DNA of 64,000 nucleotides from JADFGZ01 sp965222345 (GTDB lineage Bacteria; Acidobacteriota; Terriglobia; 2-12-FULL-54-10), in assembly GCA_965222345.1 (NCBI GenBank), contig CBDCTS010000004.1:186001-250000 (forward strand), in the 5' to 3' direction. Shown here in pieces: positions 35,280 to 44,702 of this stretch. The stretch's first letter is position 1. Each line of letters starts with the position of its first letter. The notes under the pieces were generated by a model. It searched no databases. It saw only the letters and a program-made list of their open reading frames with translations, and had not been told where the DNA came from. Both the position numbers and the translations under genes were made by a program.

Positions 35280-37973
35280 TTAAATCAGGTTTTGCAAAGT
35301 TTCGGAGACCTTCGAGCGCCGAACGGTTAACTCGCTATGACGTTGCCTCATGGATTCGACGACTTTCGCAGGAGCTTTCGAAAGGAACTGTTCGTTCTTT
35401 AATTGCCCGTTCAGGGCATTCAGGTCGCGTTGTAGTTTTTGCTCCTCTCTCAGCAACCGTTCTCGCTCGGCCTCGATGTCAACGGCGTCCTTCAATGCAA
35501 TCTTCAAGGCAAACTCCGGCAGCGACCGCACTGCCCCGCCCTCGGACGTCAGCGGATCATCCACGAGATTCAGCGCAGAGAGGTTTGCCAGCCGTTCAAT
35601 CGCCTGCTTATATTCTCCGCTCAAACGGCTGACATTTCCATTGGCAGCATGCAACGCCACGGGGATTTTTCGACGCGCATCGACGCGCATCTCCGCGCGC
35701 ATGTTCCGGATATTGCCAATGATCTCCTGTAGGAGATTCATTTCCTTTTCAGCGACTTCGGCAGCCTCATTCACCAAAGTCGGATCATGCTGCGGGAAGG
35801 GGGCGAGCGCAATGGAAGTCTGCCGCGGACCCAGGCGTTGCCACAGCTCCTCGGTGAGGAACGGCATCATGGGATGGAGCAGCCGCAACGATACGTCGAA
35901 GGCGCGACACAGATTCTGCCAGGCGAGCGGGAGCGGTCCCTGGACCGGCGCAAAGCTCAGTTTCTTAAGCTCCAAGTACCAGTCGCAAAACTCATGCCAA
36001 AAGAAATGATAGATGACGTGCGCAGCCTCATGAAAACGAAAAGCCTCCCAGGCAGTCCCGATTTCCCCGGCGATGCGATTCAGGCGAGAAAATATCCAGC
36101 GGTCTTCGAGCGACATTTGTCCGCCGGCATCGGCCAGAGGACGGCAGATGCCGTCCTCTGGGGGTGTCCACGGCTCCGCACCCGATTTTTCCAGACTCAT
36201 AAATAAAAACCGGGCTGCATTCCAGATTTTGTTGGCAAAGGCGCGATAGCTGGCCATGCGGTCTTCCGACAACGCAACGTCGGTGCCTGGAGCCGCCATA
36301 ATGGCCAGCGTAAAACGTACCGCGTCGGTGCCATATTTCTCCGTGACCTCCAGCGGATCGACTACGTTGCCCCGGGTCTTGCTCATCTTTTGTCTTTCCG
36401 CGTCTCGCACCAGGGAGTGAATATAGACCGTGCGGAAGGGCACCTCACCCATGAACTCCACGCCCATTATCATCATCCGGGCCACCCAAAAGAATAAGAT
36501 ATCGAAGCCCGTAATCATTAGCGAGGTTGGGTAGAAAGCCTCCAGGTCCCTGGTACGTTCCGGCCAGCCGAGCGTGGAAAATGGCCATAGGGCGGAGCTA
36601 AACCATGTGTCGAGCACGTCGTTATCCTGCTCCAGCCTGTCACCTTTGCAATGGGGGCATCTGCTGGGCTCTTCCCGCGTCACAATGACCCGGCTGCAAC
36701 CCTCACAATACCAGGCTGGGATGCGGTGGCCCCACCAGAGCTGCCGCGAGATGCACCAGTCGTGAATGTTATGCATCCAATCGAAATAAATCTTGGTCCA
36801 GTTGTCGGGAACAAACCGGGTGCGCCCATCCTCCACGGCGCGGATGGCATGCTCGGCCAAAGGCTTCACCTTCACGAACCACTGCGTTGAGAGTCGCGGC
36901 TCGACAATCGTCTTGCAGCGCTGGCAACGGCCCAGGGCATGGGTATGAGGCTCTATCTTCTCGAGCAGTCCCTGTTCTTGGAGGTCAGCAAGAACACGGC
37001 GGCGCGCCTCAAAGCGGTCCAGACCCGTGTAAACGCCGGCATTCGCATTCATTTTGCCGCTCTCGTCCATCACATCAATCTGCGGCAGATTGTTGCGCAG
37101 CCCTGCCTGGAAGTCGTTGGTGTCATGCGCCGGAGTTACCTTTACCACGCCGGTGCCGAAGGCCGGGTCGGCCAATTCATCAGTAATAAAAGGGATGTCC
37201 CGGTTCATCAGCGGCAGTCGCGCCATGCGACCATGAAACTTTCGGTAGCGTTTATCTCCGGGATTCACCGCCACCGCCGTGTCTCCCAGCATCGTTTCCG
37301 GGCGCGTGGTCGCCACCACTACCCATTCCTTGCTACCTGCGTCTCCGGCACCCACCACCGGATAGCGGATGTGAAACAGATTGCCCAGGTGCTCGTCGTG
37401 GACCACCTCCAGGTCAGAGATGGCCGTCTGGCAGCGAGGGCACCAGTTTACGATATAGTTGCCGCGATAGATCAGGTCCTTCTCGTAGAGGCGCACAAAG
37501 ACTTCACGCACGGCGCTGGAAAGGCCCGGGTCGAGCGTAAAGCGCTCACGCGACCAGTCGCAAGACGTCCCCAGGCGGACCATTTGCTTTTTGATGGTGT
37601 CGCCGCTCTGCGCTTTCCACTCCCATACTTTTTTCTCGAATGCCTCCCGGCCTAGCTTGCGGCGGTCGAGCCCTTGTTCGATTAGATGCCGCTCCACCAC
37701 CATCTGCGTAGCGATGCCGGCGTGGTCTGTGCCGGGCAGCCACAGAGTATTCATTCCCTGCATCCGCTTCCACCGAATGAGAATGTCGATTTCAGTATGC
37801 TCCAGCATGTGCCCCATGTGGAGCGACCCGGTAACGTTCGGGGGCGGAATCACTAGGGAAAACATGGGCTGGTCGGAGTCCGCGGCAGCCTGAAACAGGC
37901 GCTTCTCGACCCATTCCCGCGCCCACTTGGGCTCAATCTCTGATGGGTTGTAAACTTTGGGTATCTCTGCCAT
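35280..37973 (-). CDS. valS: Valine--tRNA ligase
   Basis: Charges tRNA-Val with valine and edits misactivated threonine. The 897-residue length and domain order are standard for a class Ia enzyme. The HIGH motif appears as GSLHMGHMLEHTE near residue 50, the editing domain around MLGDTAVAVNPGD and TPAHDTNDFQAG, and the KMSKS motif as RQKMSKTRGNVVDP. A zinc-binding-like pair (CEGCSRV and CPHCKG) lies between. The anticodon-binding helical domain is followed by the C-terminal coiled coil typical of ValS (ERERLLREEQKLQRDLNALN). It appears to be the first gene of a minus-strand run valS-birA-coaX. Confidence 0.97.
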   Translation of the reverse strand: MAEIPKVYNPSEIEPKWAREWVEKRLFQAAADSDQPMFSLVIPPPNVTGSLHMGHMLEHTEIDILIRWKRMQGMNTLWLPGTDHAGIATQMVVERHLIEQGLDRRKLGREAFEKKVWEWKAQSGDTIKKQMVRLGTSCDWSRERFTLDPGLSSAVREVFVRLYEKDLIYRGNYIVNWCPRCQTAISDLEVVHDEHLGNLFHIRYPVVGAGDAGSKEWVVVATTRPETMLGDTAVAVNPGDKRYRKFHGRMARLPLMNRDIPFITDELADPAFGTGVVKVTPAHDTNDFQAGLRNNLPQIDVMDESGKMNANAGVYTGLDRFEARRRVLADLQEQGLLEKIEPHTHALGRCQRCKTIVEPRLSTQWFVKVKPLAEHAIRAVEDGRTRFVPDNWTKIYFDWMHNIHDWCISRQLWWGHRIPAWYCEGCSRVIVTREEPSRCPHCKGDRLEQDNDVLDTWFSSALWPFSTLGWPERTRDLEAFYPTSLMITGFDILFFWVARMMIMGVEFMGEVPFRTVYIHSLVRDAERQKMSKTRGNVVDPLEVTEKYGTDAVRFTLAIMAAPGTDVALSEDRMASYRAFANKIWNAARFLFMSLEKSGAEPWTPPEDGICRPLADAGGQMSLEDRWIFSRLNRIAGEIGTAWEAFRFHEAAHVIYHFFWHEFCDWYLELKKLSFAPVQGPLPLAWQNLCRAFDVSLRLLHPMMPFLTEELWQRLGPRQTSIALAPFPQHDPTLVNEAAEVAEKEMNLLQEIIGNIRNMRAEMRVDARRKIPVALHAANGNVSRLSGEYKQAIERLANLSALNLVDDPLTSEGGAVRSLPEFALKIALKDAVDIEAERERLLREEQKLQRDLNALNGQLKNEQFLSKAPAKVVESMRQRHSELTVRRSKVSETLQNLI

Positions 37974-38036
37974 ATCGCGATTTGACTATACCTTCCGAAG
38001 CCCGCAGGCGTCAATTATGCGGCCGAGGATTTCAAG

Positions 38037-38290
38037 TCTCAGGCCCAGACGATTGCTGAGGGGTGGTTTGACTTACACGAACAGATGCCGGCTATCCGCG
38101 ACCTCGTGGGGAAGAACACGCACGACATCGAGATGATGAAAGTGGAATTGGAAGCCATCAAATTGGAAACGAAGATCATGAGGTCAGAGCTTTCTATCAT
38201 CCGGCGCGATTCGAAAGAAAAAGTAGAGCGCGACAACTCGCGGTTTTCACAGAGCAAGTCGCAAAACTGGAAAAGCGGTTTCGACCATAA
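38037..38290 (+). pseudogene. Coiled-coil gene remnant
   Basis: An open frame reading SQAQTIAEGWFDLHEQMPAI continues as DLVGKNTHDIEMMKVELEAI and further coiled-coil sequence up to about 38225, then loses its character. A shift of frame near 38235 would give EQVAKLEKRF, a plausible continuation, so a frameshift probably broke it. The usual start is not visible; the ATG at 38085 lies inside the recognisable part. No family is assigned. It lies between divergent valS and the radical-SAM gene. Confidence 0.35.
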
Positions 38291-38741
38291 TCGCTTCCTC
38301 TCCACAATTGCGGAATTTTCGGTATTTTCTCGATGGACTACCAGACAGTTACGCTCCACACTTGACAATGGGTTTGCCTTTAAGGAAGAGACACGGGCAC
38401 GAATGCCGTAGCAGGTGAGGAAGGAAAAAGTATTTTGTGGCGAAACGAAGCCACCGCTTTGTAAAAATAAATGGCTTAATTGCGTGCCGCAGGCAAACCG
38501 GACCCAAAAATTGCGCGTATTGCTCTCCCCAACGGCGTCCCAAAGGCTCTTTCTGCCGAAGCCTTGGCCCTTCCGACTGAAAAGCGGGACAATTCAAGAC
38601 TCCAGATTGCACCGATCCGATTTACCCCACTGAACCAGGCAGTGAAACATTCCGATTTATTTAGCTATACGGAGCAACCTTACTGTGCTAGATTAACGCG
38701 ACTTAATTTAGCGACTCTATGTCTGGAGGTTTGGCGGACTT
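38291..38741. other. Intergenic region upstream of the radical-SAM gene
   Basis: About 450 bases where neither strand carries a protein-like frame. The last 100 bases are AT-rich and should contain the promoter of the radical-SAM gene at 38742. I see no cobalamin riboswitch-like or other known leader, no terminator and no repeat. Confidence 0.45.
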
Positions 38742-40196
38742 ATGAAAATCCGGTTTGTGAATCCCCACAACGGCTCGAACATGTATGCGGCACCGCAGTT
38801 CTTCCGGTATGCCTCGAAGATATCCGACAGCATGAATTTCCGTGCGAAAGGGGCGCTCTTTCCCCCGCTGAACCTCGCAACTCTGGCTGCGCTCACACCG
38901 CCCGAGCATGAAGTGGTGATTGACGACGGCTGCCTGGAGCCGCTGGATGGAAGCAAACCGGCTGACTTGGTAGCCATCACCGCGATGACTGCCCAGGCTC
39001 CAGCAGCCTATGCGCTTGCCGACAAGTACCGTGCCCAGGGCATACCGGTGGTAATCGGCGGAATTCACCCGTCGATGCTGCCGGATGAAGCGGGCGAGCA
39101 CGCCGACACGGTGATGCTGGGAGAAGCCGACCGCCTGTGGCCCGATATGGTCCAGGATTTCGCTAACGGGAAGATGAAGTCGCGCTATCACGATCCGGAA
39201 CCCGTCGATCTGGCTAAAATCGTTCCTCCCCGCAGGGATTTGTTTAACCCGAAGGGCTACGTGGTGGTGAACTCCGCGCAAACCACCCGGGGATGCCCGT
39301 TCAATTGCAATTTCTGCTCAGTCACCACCATGTCAGGCATCCAATACCGATTTCGGCCCGTGGAGAAGGTGGTGGAAGAGGTTCGCTCGATGGGCTCCCG
39401 CTTTATTTATTTTGTGGACGACAATATCATCGGGGTTCCCAGGCGGGCCAAGGAGTTGTTCAAAGCATTTGTGCCGCTGAAGCTGAATTGGGCATCCCAG
39501 GTCACCATCAATTTCGCCCGCGACCAGGAGTTGATGAAGTTAGCCAAGGAGAGCGGTTGCCACGGGGTGTTCATTGGCTTTGAGACTTTTTCCAACAAGA
39601 GCATCCGAGACGCCGGCAAGGGTGTCAACCGGCCCGACGAATACTTGCGAGATATTGCCCGCATCCACAAGGCAGGCATTAAGATCTGGGGGTCGTTTAT
39701 CTTTGGCTTTGACAACGATGGCTTGGATGTGTTTCGGGAAACCCTCGATTTCATCGAGAAATCCAAGATGGAGTACGCGCAGTTCTCGTTGCTGACGCCG
39801 CTGCCCGGCACCGCCCTGTACCGACAGTTTGAGGAAGAACAACGGATCAATCTGTGGGATTGGTCGAAATACGACCTCGGTACGATAGTTTTTAATCATC
39901 CCCTGCTCAGCGCCGAGCGGTTGCATTTTGAAAAGAACCACGCCTGGCGGCGGTTTTACTCTTTCCGCTCGATCTTCAAGCGCCTGGGCATGCCGAAGAC
40001 CCGGGGTGACCTCATCCTCTGGATTACCAACCTGGCCGTGAACGGTGCTCTCAATTTCCGCTGGGGTAAAGATTATTGGACCTGGAAGGGGGCCTCCCCC
40101 GCTATGGCGCCAGCGCCGATTCCCACCGCTCCTCAACATCCAATAAAAATAGGTGAGGCGGACCGGCTGGTGAAACTTGCGCGGCAGGCCCGTTGA
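38742..40196 (+). CDS. B12-binding-domain radical SAM protein
   Basis: Radical S-adenosylmethionine enzyme of class B type, 484 residues, substrate unknown. The N-terminal Rossmann-like cobalamin-binding region (FPPLNLATLAALTPPEHEVV, VVIGGIHPSMLPDEAGEHAD) lacks an obvious DxHxxG, so cobalamin may bind base-on or loosely. The radical SAM core has the CxxxCxxC cluster site in TRGCPFNCNFCSVTTMSG, then FVDDNIIGVP and VFIGFETFSNKSIRDAGKG. A C-terminal extension includes a hydrophobic segment (DLILWITNLAVNGALNF) that may bind membranes. Relatives include hopanoid-modifying and lipid-modifying enzymes, so a lipid or peptide methyl/alkyl transfer is plausible but not shown. It stands alone. Confidence 0.85.
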   Translation: MKIRFVNPHNGSNMYAAPQFFRYASKISDSMNFRAKGALFPPLNLATLAALTPPEHEVVIDDGCLEPLDGSKPADLVAITAMTAQAPAAYALADKYRAQGIPVVIGGIHPSMLPDEAGEHADTVMLGEADRLWPDMVQDFANGKMKSRYHDPEPVDLAKIVPPRRDLFNPKGYVVVNSAQTTRGCPFNCNFCSVTTMSGIQYRFRPVEKVVEEVRSMGSRFIYFVDDNIIGVPRRAKELFKAFVPLKLNWASQVTINFARDQELMKLAKESGCHGVFIGFETFSNKSIRDAGKGVNRPDEYLRDIARIHKAGIKIWGSFIFGFDNDGLDVFRETLDFIEKSKMEYAQFSLLTPLPGTALYRQFEEEQRINLWDWSKYDLGTIVFNHPLLSAERLHFEKNHAWRRFYSFRSIFKRLGMPKTRGDLILWITNLAVNGALNFRWGKDYWTWKGASPAMAPAPIPTAPQHPIKIGEADRLVKLARQAR

Positions 40197-40308
40197 GTCC
40201 GGTCCAAAAACCAATTCACAAGTACGGGCGCAGCAAGGAGTTGCCCGCCGACTCCACACTTCTTCCGAGAAGCTCTTTTTTCGGGATATCCCTCGGTTTT
40301 GCTTGTTG

Positions 40309-41844
40309 TCAGGCCCAGTAGGTCCGGTCCAAGGACCTGTATTGGACGGCTTCGGCAACGTGCTTCGATACAATTTCCGGAGCGCCTTCTAGATCGGCGA
40401 TGGTGCGGGCTACTTTGAGGATGCGGTCGTGCGCCCGGGCGGTCAACCCCATCCGCTGCATAGCGTTTTCCAGCAACTTCTCGGAGGCTTCATCCAACCG
40501 GCAATACTTGCGAATCAGGCGCGGTGTCATCTGGGAGTTCGAGTAAACCTTCGTGCCGGTAAAGCGCTCCTGCTGGTATCGCCGAGCAGGCTCGACCCGC
40601 GTGCGAATCTCCGCCGAACTTTCCGCCGAATTACCGGAGCGCAGCTCCCGGTATTTCACCGCAGGAACGTCGATGTGGATATCAATGCGGTCCAGCAGCG
40701 GCCCGGAAATCTTGGAAATATATCGCTGGATCAGAGGCGGAGTACAGATACATTCGTGCGAAGGATCGTTAAAGTATCCGCACGGACAGGGATTCATGGC
40801 CGCCGCCAGCATAAAGGTTGACGGGAAGCAGAGTGACATGGAGGCTCGTGCGATCGTCACGTTCCCGTCTTCGAGCGGCTGGCGCATCACCTCCAAAACA
40901 TTCCGGGGAAACTCCGGAAGTTCATCCAGGAACAGCACGCCATTGTGAGCCAGGCTCACCTCCCCGGGGCGCGGAATCACACCGCCTCCAATCAAACCGG
41001 CATCGGAGATAGTATGGTGCGGCGAGCGGAAAGGCCGACAGTTAATTAACCCCTGTGCCGGGTCGAGCAAGCCAGCTACGCTGTGCACCTTGGTGGTTTG
41101 GATCGCTTCTTCAAAGGTCAATTGCGGCAGGATCGTGGCCAAGCGCTTGGCCAACATGGTCTTGCCCGAACCAGGCGGACCGATCATAAGGATGTTGTGG
41201 GCTCCTGCAGCTGCCACCTCCAGCGCCCGTTTCGCCGAGGGTTGCCCGCGCACATCGTGGTAATCCACGCTGGAACCGGTTTCCTGCTTCAGCAGCGCCT
41301 GAGAATCCAGCCTCATCGGAGCAAAGTGGGCCGGCGACCGGAGCAGATCCACGGCTTCCAGCAATGTCTTCAGAGCAAAAACGTTGACCCCCTCGACGGT
41401 AGCGGCCTCGCGCCCGTTAGCCACAGGCACCACCAAGTTAGGAATACCTATCTCCCTCGCCTTCACTGCCACAGAAAGAATCCCCTTCACGGGTCGTAAA
41501 AGGCCGTCCAGCGAGAGTTCACCCAGAAAAAGGTAGTCAGCGAGACGTTCGGCTTCAAGCTCCTGCATGCTGGCAAGCAGGCCTAGTGCAATCGGGAGGT
41601 CAAACCCGGAGCCCTCCTTCTTCATGTCCGCTGGGGCCAAGTTTACGGTGATGTTTTGCGCCGGGAAGGTGTAGCCGGAGTTGCGGAGGGCGGAGCGAAC
41701 GCGGTCGCGACTCTCCCTGACTGCTGCGTCCGGGAGTCCCACCGTTGTGAAGTGCCAGTCGTTTTGGGAGGGACTTAGGTCTACTTCCACCTCCACGAGG
41801 CGGGCATCAATCCCATAGACGGTCGCGCTCAGGGTCCTAAACAT
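40309..41844 (-). CDS. YifB/ComM-like Mg-chelatase-related AAA+ ATPase
   Basis: A 511-residue cytoplasmic AAA+ ATPase related to magnesium-chelatase subunits; ComM of Haemophilus and Vibrio drives branch migration during natural transformation. The N-terminal ChlI-like domain reads ATVYGIDARLVEVEVDLSPS and VNLAPADMKKEGSGFDLPIA. Walker A is GPPGSGKTMLAKRL, Walker B NGVLFLDELPEF, and the C-terminal Mg-chelatase domain ends with ARAHDRILKVARTIADLEG. A cysteine-containing segment PCPCGYFNDPSHECIC could bind zinc. The family start MFRTLSATVYG fixes ATG 41844 rather than 41943, though no strong ribosome site is seen. Together with comEC it suggests DNA uptake capacity. Confidence 0.93.
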   Translation of the reverse strand: MFRTLSATVYGIDARLVEVEVDLSPSQNDWHFTTVGLPDAAVRESRDRVRSALRNSGYTFPAQNITVNLAPADMKKEGSGFDLPIALGLLASMQELEAERLADYLFLGELSLDGLLRPVKGILSVAVKAREIGIPNLVVPVANGREAATVEGVNVFALKTLLEAVDLLRSPAHFAPMRLDSQALLKQETGSSVDYHDVRGQPSAKRALEVAAAGAHNILMIGPPGSGKTMLAKRLATILPQLTFEEAIQTTKVHSVAGLLDPAQGLINCRPFRSPHHTISDAGLIGGGVIPRPGEVSLAHNGVLFLDELPEFPRNVLEVMRQPLEDGNVTIARASMSLCFPSTFMLAAAMNPCPCGYFNDPSHECICTPPLIQRYISKISGPLLDRIDIHIDVPAVKYRELRSGNSAESSAEIRTRVEPARRYQQERFTGTKVYSNSQMTPRLIRKYCRLDEASEKLLENAMQRMGLTARAHDRILKVARTIADLEGAPEIVSKHVAEAVQYRSLDRTYWA

Positions 41845-41946
41845 GGCTTTTTCAATGCGGCACAGTCGGGAACTGCGCATTATGGCATTGCCCCGGCCAG
41901 CGTGCAAGCGGCTGTTGCGTGTCTTTCTAACTTCCAAATCCAATTT

Positions 41947-42273
41947 TTAAGGACCTGCTACGTTTTCGTACCCGATTTTGAGCAGGTTGCGGCAGTCCAG
42001 GCAAATTAAGACTTCGCCGCCGGAAATTTGATAGACGCTGATACCCTGGCATTTGACGCAAGGGACCGTGGGAGAACAAGCGTCACGGTCCGGCGGGAGG
42101 CAGTCATCTTCCAGATTCGGCGGGGCCGGGCCTGGCAGGGGAGATGTCAAAAGCTCAAAACTGCTTTGGCAGTCACCGCAAACGTGGTTGAAACAACAGG
42201 CGGGTACGCAGGAATAAATAACGTCGGCCGATTGACAACGTGGACAGCGAGCTTGAAGCGTAGTGAGGGACAT
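41947..42273 (-). CDS. Small double zinc-ribbon-like protein
   Basis: A 108-residue cytoplasmic protein, family not recognised. It has two cysteine-pair modules. The first is CPRCQSADVIYSC with CGDCQSSFELL, the second CVKCQGISVYQISGGEVLIC and then CLDC. The linker is rich in Pro, Asp and Cys (SPLPGPAPPNLEDDC). Each module fits a zinc ribbon with CxxC knuckles. An extra CxPACC in the first module is unusual. AGGAG about 5 nt before ATG 42273 supports this start over 42306. It is divergent from the glycosyltransferase gene at 42470 and 102 bp upstream of yifB on the same strand. Confidence 0.65.
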   Translation of the reverse strand: MSLTTLQARCPRCQSADVIYSCVPACCFNHVCGDCQSSFELLTSPLPGPAPPNLEDDCLPPDRDACSPTVPCVKCQGISVYQISGGEVLICLDCRNLLKIGYENVAGP

Positions 42274-42469
42274 GAATGCTCCTGGTGAGTCTGACCAGAA
42301 AATCATACGCCATCAGTATGAAAAAAGCAGGACTTGTTGCGGACATCAGAAACATTCCATTATTTTTTCAAACACCCAGCATTTCCATAAATGGTGGAGC
42401 GGCTGCCAATTCTTGCTACATGATCCTCACCCTCAAAAATCGGCGGGAAGCTGCTATAATTATTTCCGG

Positions 42470-43558
42470 ATGTCATATTTACATGCCACCACAGGAGTCG
42501 CACAGCACCGGGAAGATGCTCCGGCCCCGAAAGTCTCTGTCATCATCCCCACCCTGTCGCGGGGCGACCTGCTGCGGAACTGCCTGGAATCTGTAAAGCA
42601 GCAGACCTTCCACGATTTCGAAACGGTCCTCATCTCAAACGGAGCCGGAGATTGGGCAATCAAACTGGCCGAAGAGTTTGGCTGCATCCTGGTGGCTTTC
42701 CCGAAGAACAGAGGCTTTGCGGCGGCAGTGAACGCGGGCATCGCGCTCAGCCGGTCTCCCTATGTCGCGCTCCTAAACGATGATGTGCGCCTGGAAAACA
42801 ACTGGCTGGAGCTGACCTTCGCTCTTCTGGAAACACGCACGGATGTATCCTTCTGCTGCGGAAAAATCTACCAATCCGACGGAGTCTTGCTGGACAATGC
42901 AGGGGATGCGCTGTCGATGGGTGGCTCCGCCTGGCGGCTCGGCTTTGGACGAAAAGACTCGGCATCGTTTGCCGTTCCCCGGCAAGTTTTTGCAGCTCCG
43001 GCGACTGCCGTGCTCTTCCGGCGAAGCGTGTTTGAACAGGTCGGCGGGTTGGACGAAGATTTCTTTGCCTACCTGGAGGATATTGACTTTTCTCTTCGTG
43101 CTGGACGGTTCGGTAATAGAGGGCTTTATTTGCCGCAGGCGATCTGCCGTCATCACGGTGGCGCATCGCTCGGAAAGCCCGACTTTCCGGCAGTGTTTCG
43201 TCTCCTGACCCAAAACCAATTGATGATCCTGGCTAAACACTATCCATGGCGGCTATTGCTTCGCTGGGGTCCTCGCATTGCCTGGTCCCAACTGCTTTGG
43301 GCAGCGATGGCGATCCGCAAAAACAGGACCGGCTCTTATCTGTCCGGGGTAGCGCATTTCCTTTGGCGCTTCCGGAGAACGATCCGGAAACGCACTGCAT
43401 GGCGATTGGATGAACTGAAAGAATTTGTTACTTTGCTGAGGGAATCAGAACGGGACATCTACGAAGATACTACGGCAGCGGACCGGGACGGGCAGGACAT
43501 GTTCTGGAAGATGTATTTTTCCCTTTTTCCCCCGTCACAGGGCACTAGTCCTCTGTAA
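42470..43558 (+). CDS. Family 2 glycosyltransferase
   Basis: Inverting glycosyltransferase of GT-A fold, about 362 residues, probably adding a deoxyhexose or hexose to a lipid-linked oligosaccharide on the cytoplasmic face of the membrane. The start of the domain is VSVIIPTLSRGDLLRNCLES; the metal/nucleotide motif is VALLNDDVRLENNW; the acceptor-side signature is FFAYLEDIDFSLRAGRFG. The C-terminal region is basic with a hydrophobic patch. The frame is open from 42263, but the family start points to ATG 42470; its ribosome site is weak. It is the first of four clustered sugar-transfer genes on this strand. Confidence 0.85.
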   Translation: MSYLHATTGVAQHREDAPAPKVSVIIPTLSRGDLLRNCLESVKQQTFHDFETVLISNGAGDWAIKLAEEFGCILVAFPKNRGFAAAVNAGIALSRSPYVALLNDDVRLENNWLELTFALLETRTDVSFCCGKIYQSDGVLLDNAGDALSMGGSAWRLGFGRKDSASFAVPRQVFAAPATAVLFRRSVFEQVGGLDEDFFAYLEDIDFSLRAGRFGNRGLYLPQAICRHHGGASLGKPDFPAVFRLLTQNQLMILAKHYPWRLLLRWGPRIAWSQLLWAAMAIRKNRTGSYLSGVAHFLWRFRRTIRKRTAWRLDELKEFVTLLRESERDIYEDTTAADRDGQDMFWKMYFSLFPPSQGTSPL

Positions 43559-43676
43559 GCTCAGACTTGGCCGTCTGCCTGGTTGAGAAATGGACTGCCT
43601 GTTGCTGTGTAGCGCGAAACTAGCCGATATGGAAGGAAGCAACTCCGGCTGCAGGACAGTTGGCCGGCTCCGAACC

Positions 43677-44702
43677 ATGATTTCGGTCATCATAGTCACG
43701 CATAATTCCGAAGGCCAAATTGGCCGCTGTTTAAAGTCTCTGGAAAACTCCGGAGCGGAGATCGTGGTGATCGATAATGCCTCAACGGATGGGACGGTGG
43801 ACTTGGTCCGCCAATTTTCTTCCTCAGTAAAATTATTTCAATCTGCCCGCAACATAGGTTTTGCGGCGGCATCCAATCTGGGAGCCCGCAAGAGCAGCGG
43901 CAGCGCACTTCTTTTCCTGAATCCGGACTGTATCAGCCTGGGCCCTCTGGGCCGCCTGGAAGAACCGCTCCGAAACTCGGAACAGATCGTCGCTGTAGCG
44001 GGCCGGCTCATCGATGTGCAGGGCCGAACACAAACCGGGTTCAACGTGCGCCGCCTGCCGGCCCCTGCTTCTTTGATATTTGAACTTTTATTACTGAACC
44101 GGCTGTTCCCGAACAACCCCGTGAACAGGAGGTATCGCTGCCTGGACCTGGACCCCGGGCAGCCTGCGGAAGTGGAGCAGCCTGCAGGAGCCTGCCTGCT
44201 GGTGCGCCGAAACAGTTTTGAGACCTGCGGTCTTTTCGATGAGGCCTTCTTTCCCTTGTGGTTTGAAGATGTGGATCTGTGCCTGAGACTGCGCCAGCAA
44301 GGAGGGAAAATCCTGTACTGGCCGAAAGCAGCATTCCAGCACGCCGGCGGGCATGCAGTGGAATCTTTGAATTTTTTGGAAAGACAGATTTACTGGTACC
44401 GCAATTTGCTTTATTATGTAAGGAAGCATTTCCCTTGGAGGATGGCATTAGCCATCCGGGCAACCTTAGTGTGGGGTATGGGTCTGCGGCTTCTGGCAAC
44501 TTTATTGGGTACTGAGCCAACCTCGCAAGCTCTGGCTACCACTCGCAGGGAAAGGGCCTTTGCCTATTTTCAGGCGGCGAGACTCTCCTTTTCCGCGCGG
44601 AATCCAGTGGGTGCCTGCTGCCATTCCGGCGTCGCGTCCACGAAACACAAATCGCGGGAAGCCATTTCCCGCCTCGATTCGGATAAGAAAAGATGCGCGT
44701 AG
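43677..44702 (+). CDS. Family 2 glycosyltransferase
   Basis: GT-A type transferase of about 341 residues, similar to rhamnosyltransferases. It begins ISVIIVTHNSEGQIGRCLKS, shows the donor motif LFLNPDCISLGPLGRL, and has the acceptor signature FFPLWFEDVDLCLRLRQQGG followed by AAFQHAGGHAVESL. Near the end a membrane-association segment (MALAIRATLVWGMGLRLLAT) is visible. ATG 43677 matches the family start; the upstream frame to 43590 is unlikely to be coding. Its 3-prime end overlaps the start of the next gene by 10 bases, indicating translational coupling. Confidence 0.85.
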   Translation: MISVIIVTHNSEGQIGRCLKSLENSGAEIVVIDNASTDGTVDLVRQFSSSVKLFQSARNIGFAAASNLGARKSSGSALLFLNPDCISLGPLGRLEEPLRNSEQIVAVAGRLIDVQGRTQTGFNVRRLPAPASLIFELLLLNRLFPNNPVNRRYRCLDLDPGQPAEVEQPAGACLLVRRNSFETCGLFDEAFFPLWFEDVDLCLRLRQQGGKILYWPKAAFQHAGGHAVESLNFLERQIYWYRNLLYYVRKHFPWRMALAIRATLVWGMGLRLLATLLGTEPTSQALATTRRERAFAYFQAARLSFSARNPVGACCHSGVASTKHKSREAISRLDSDKKRCA

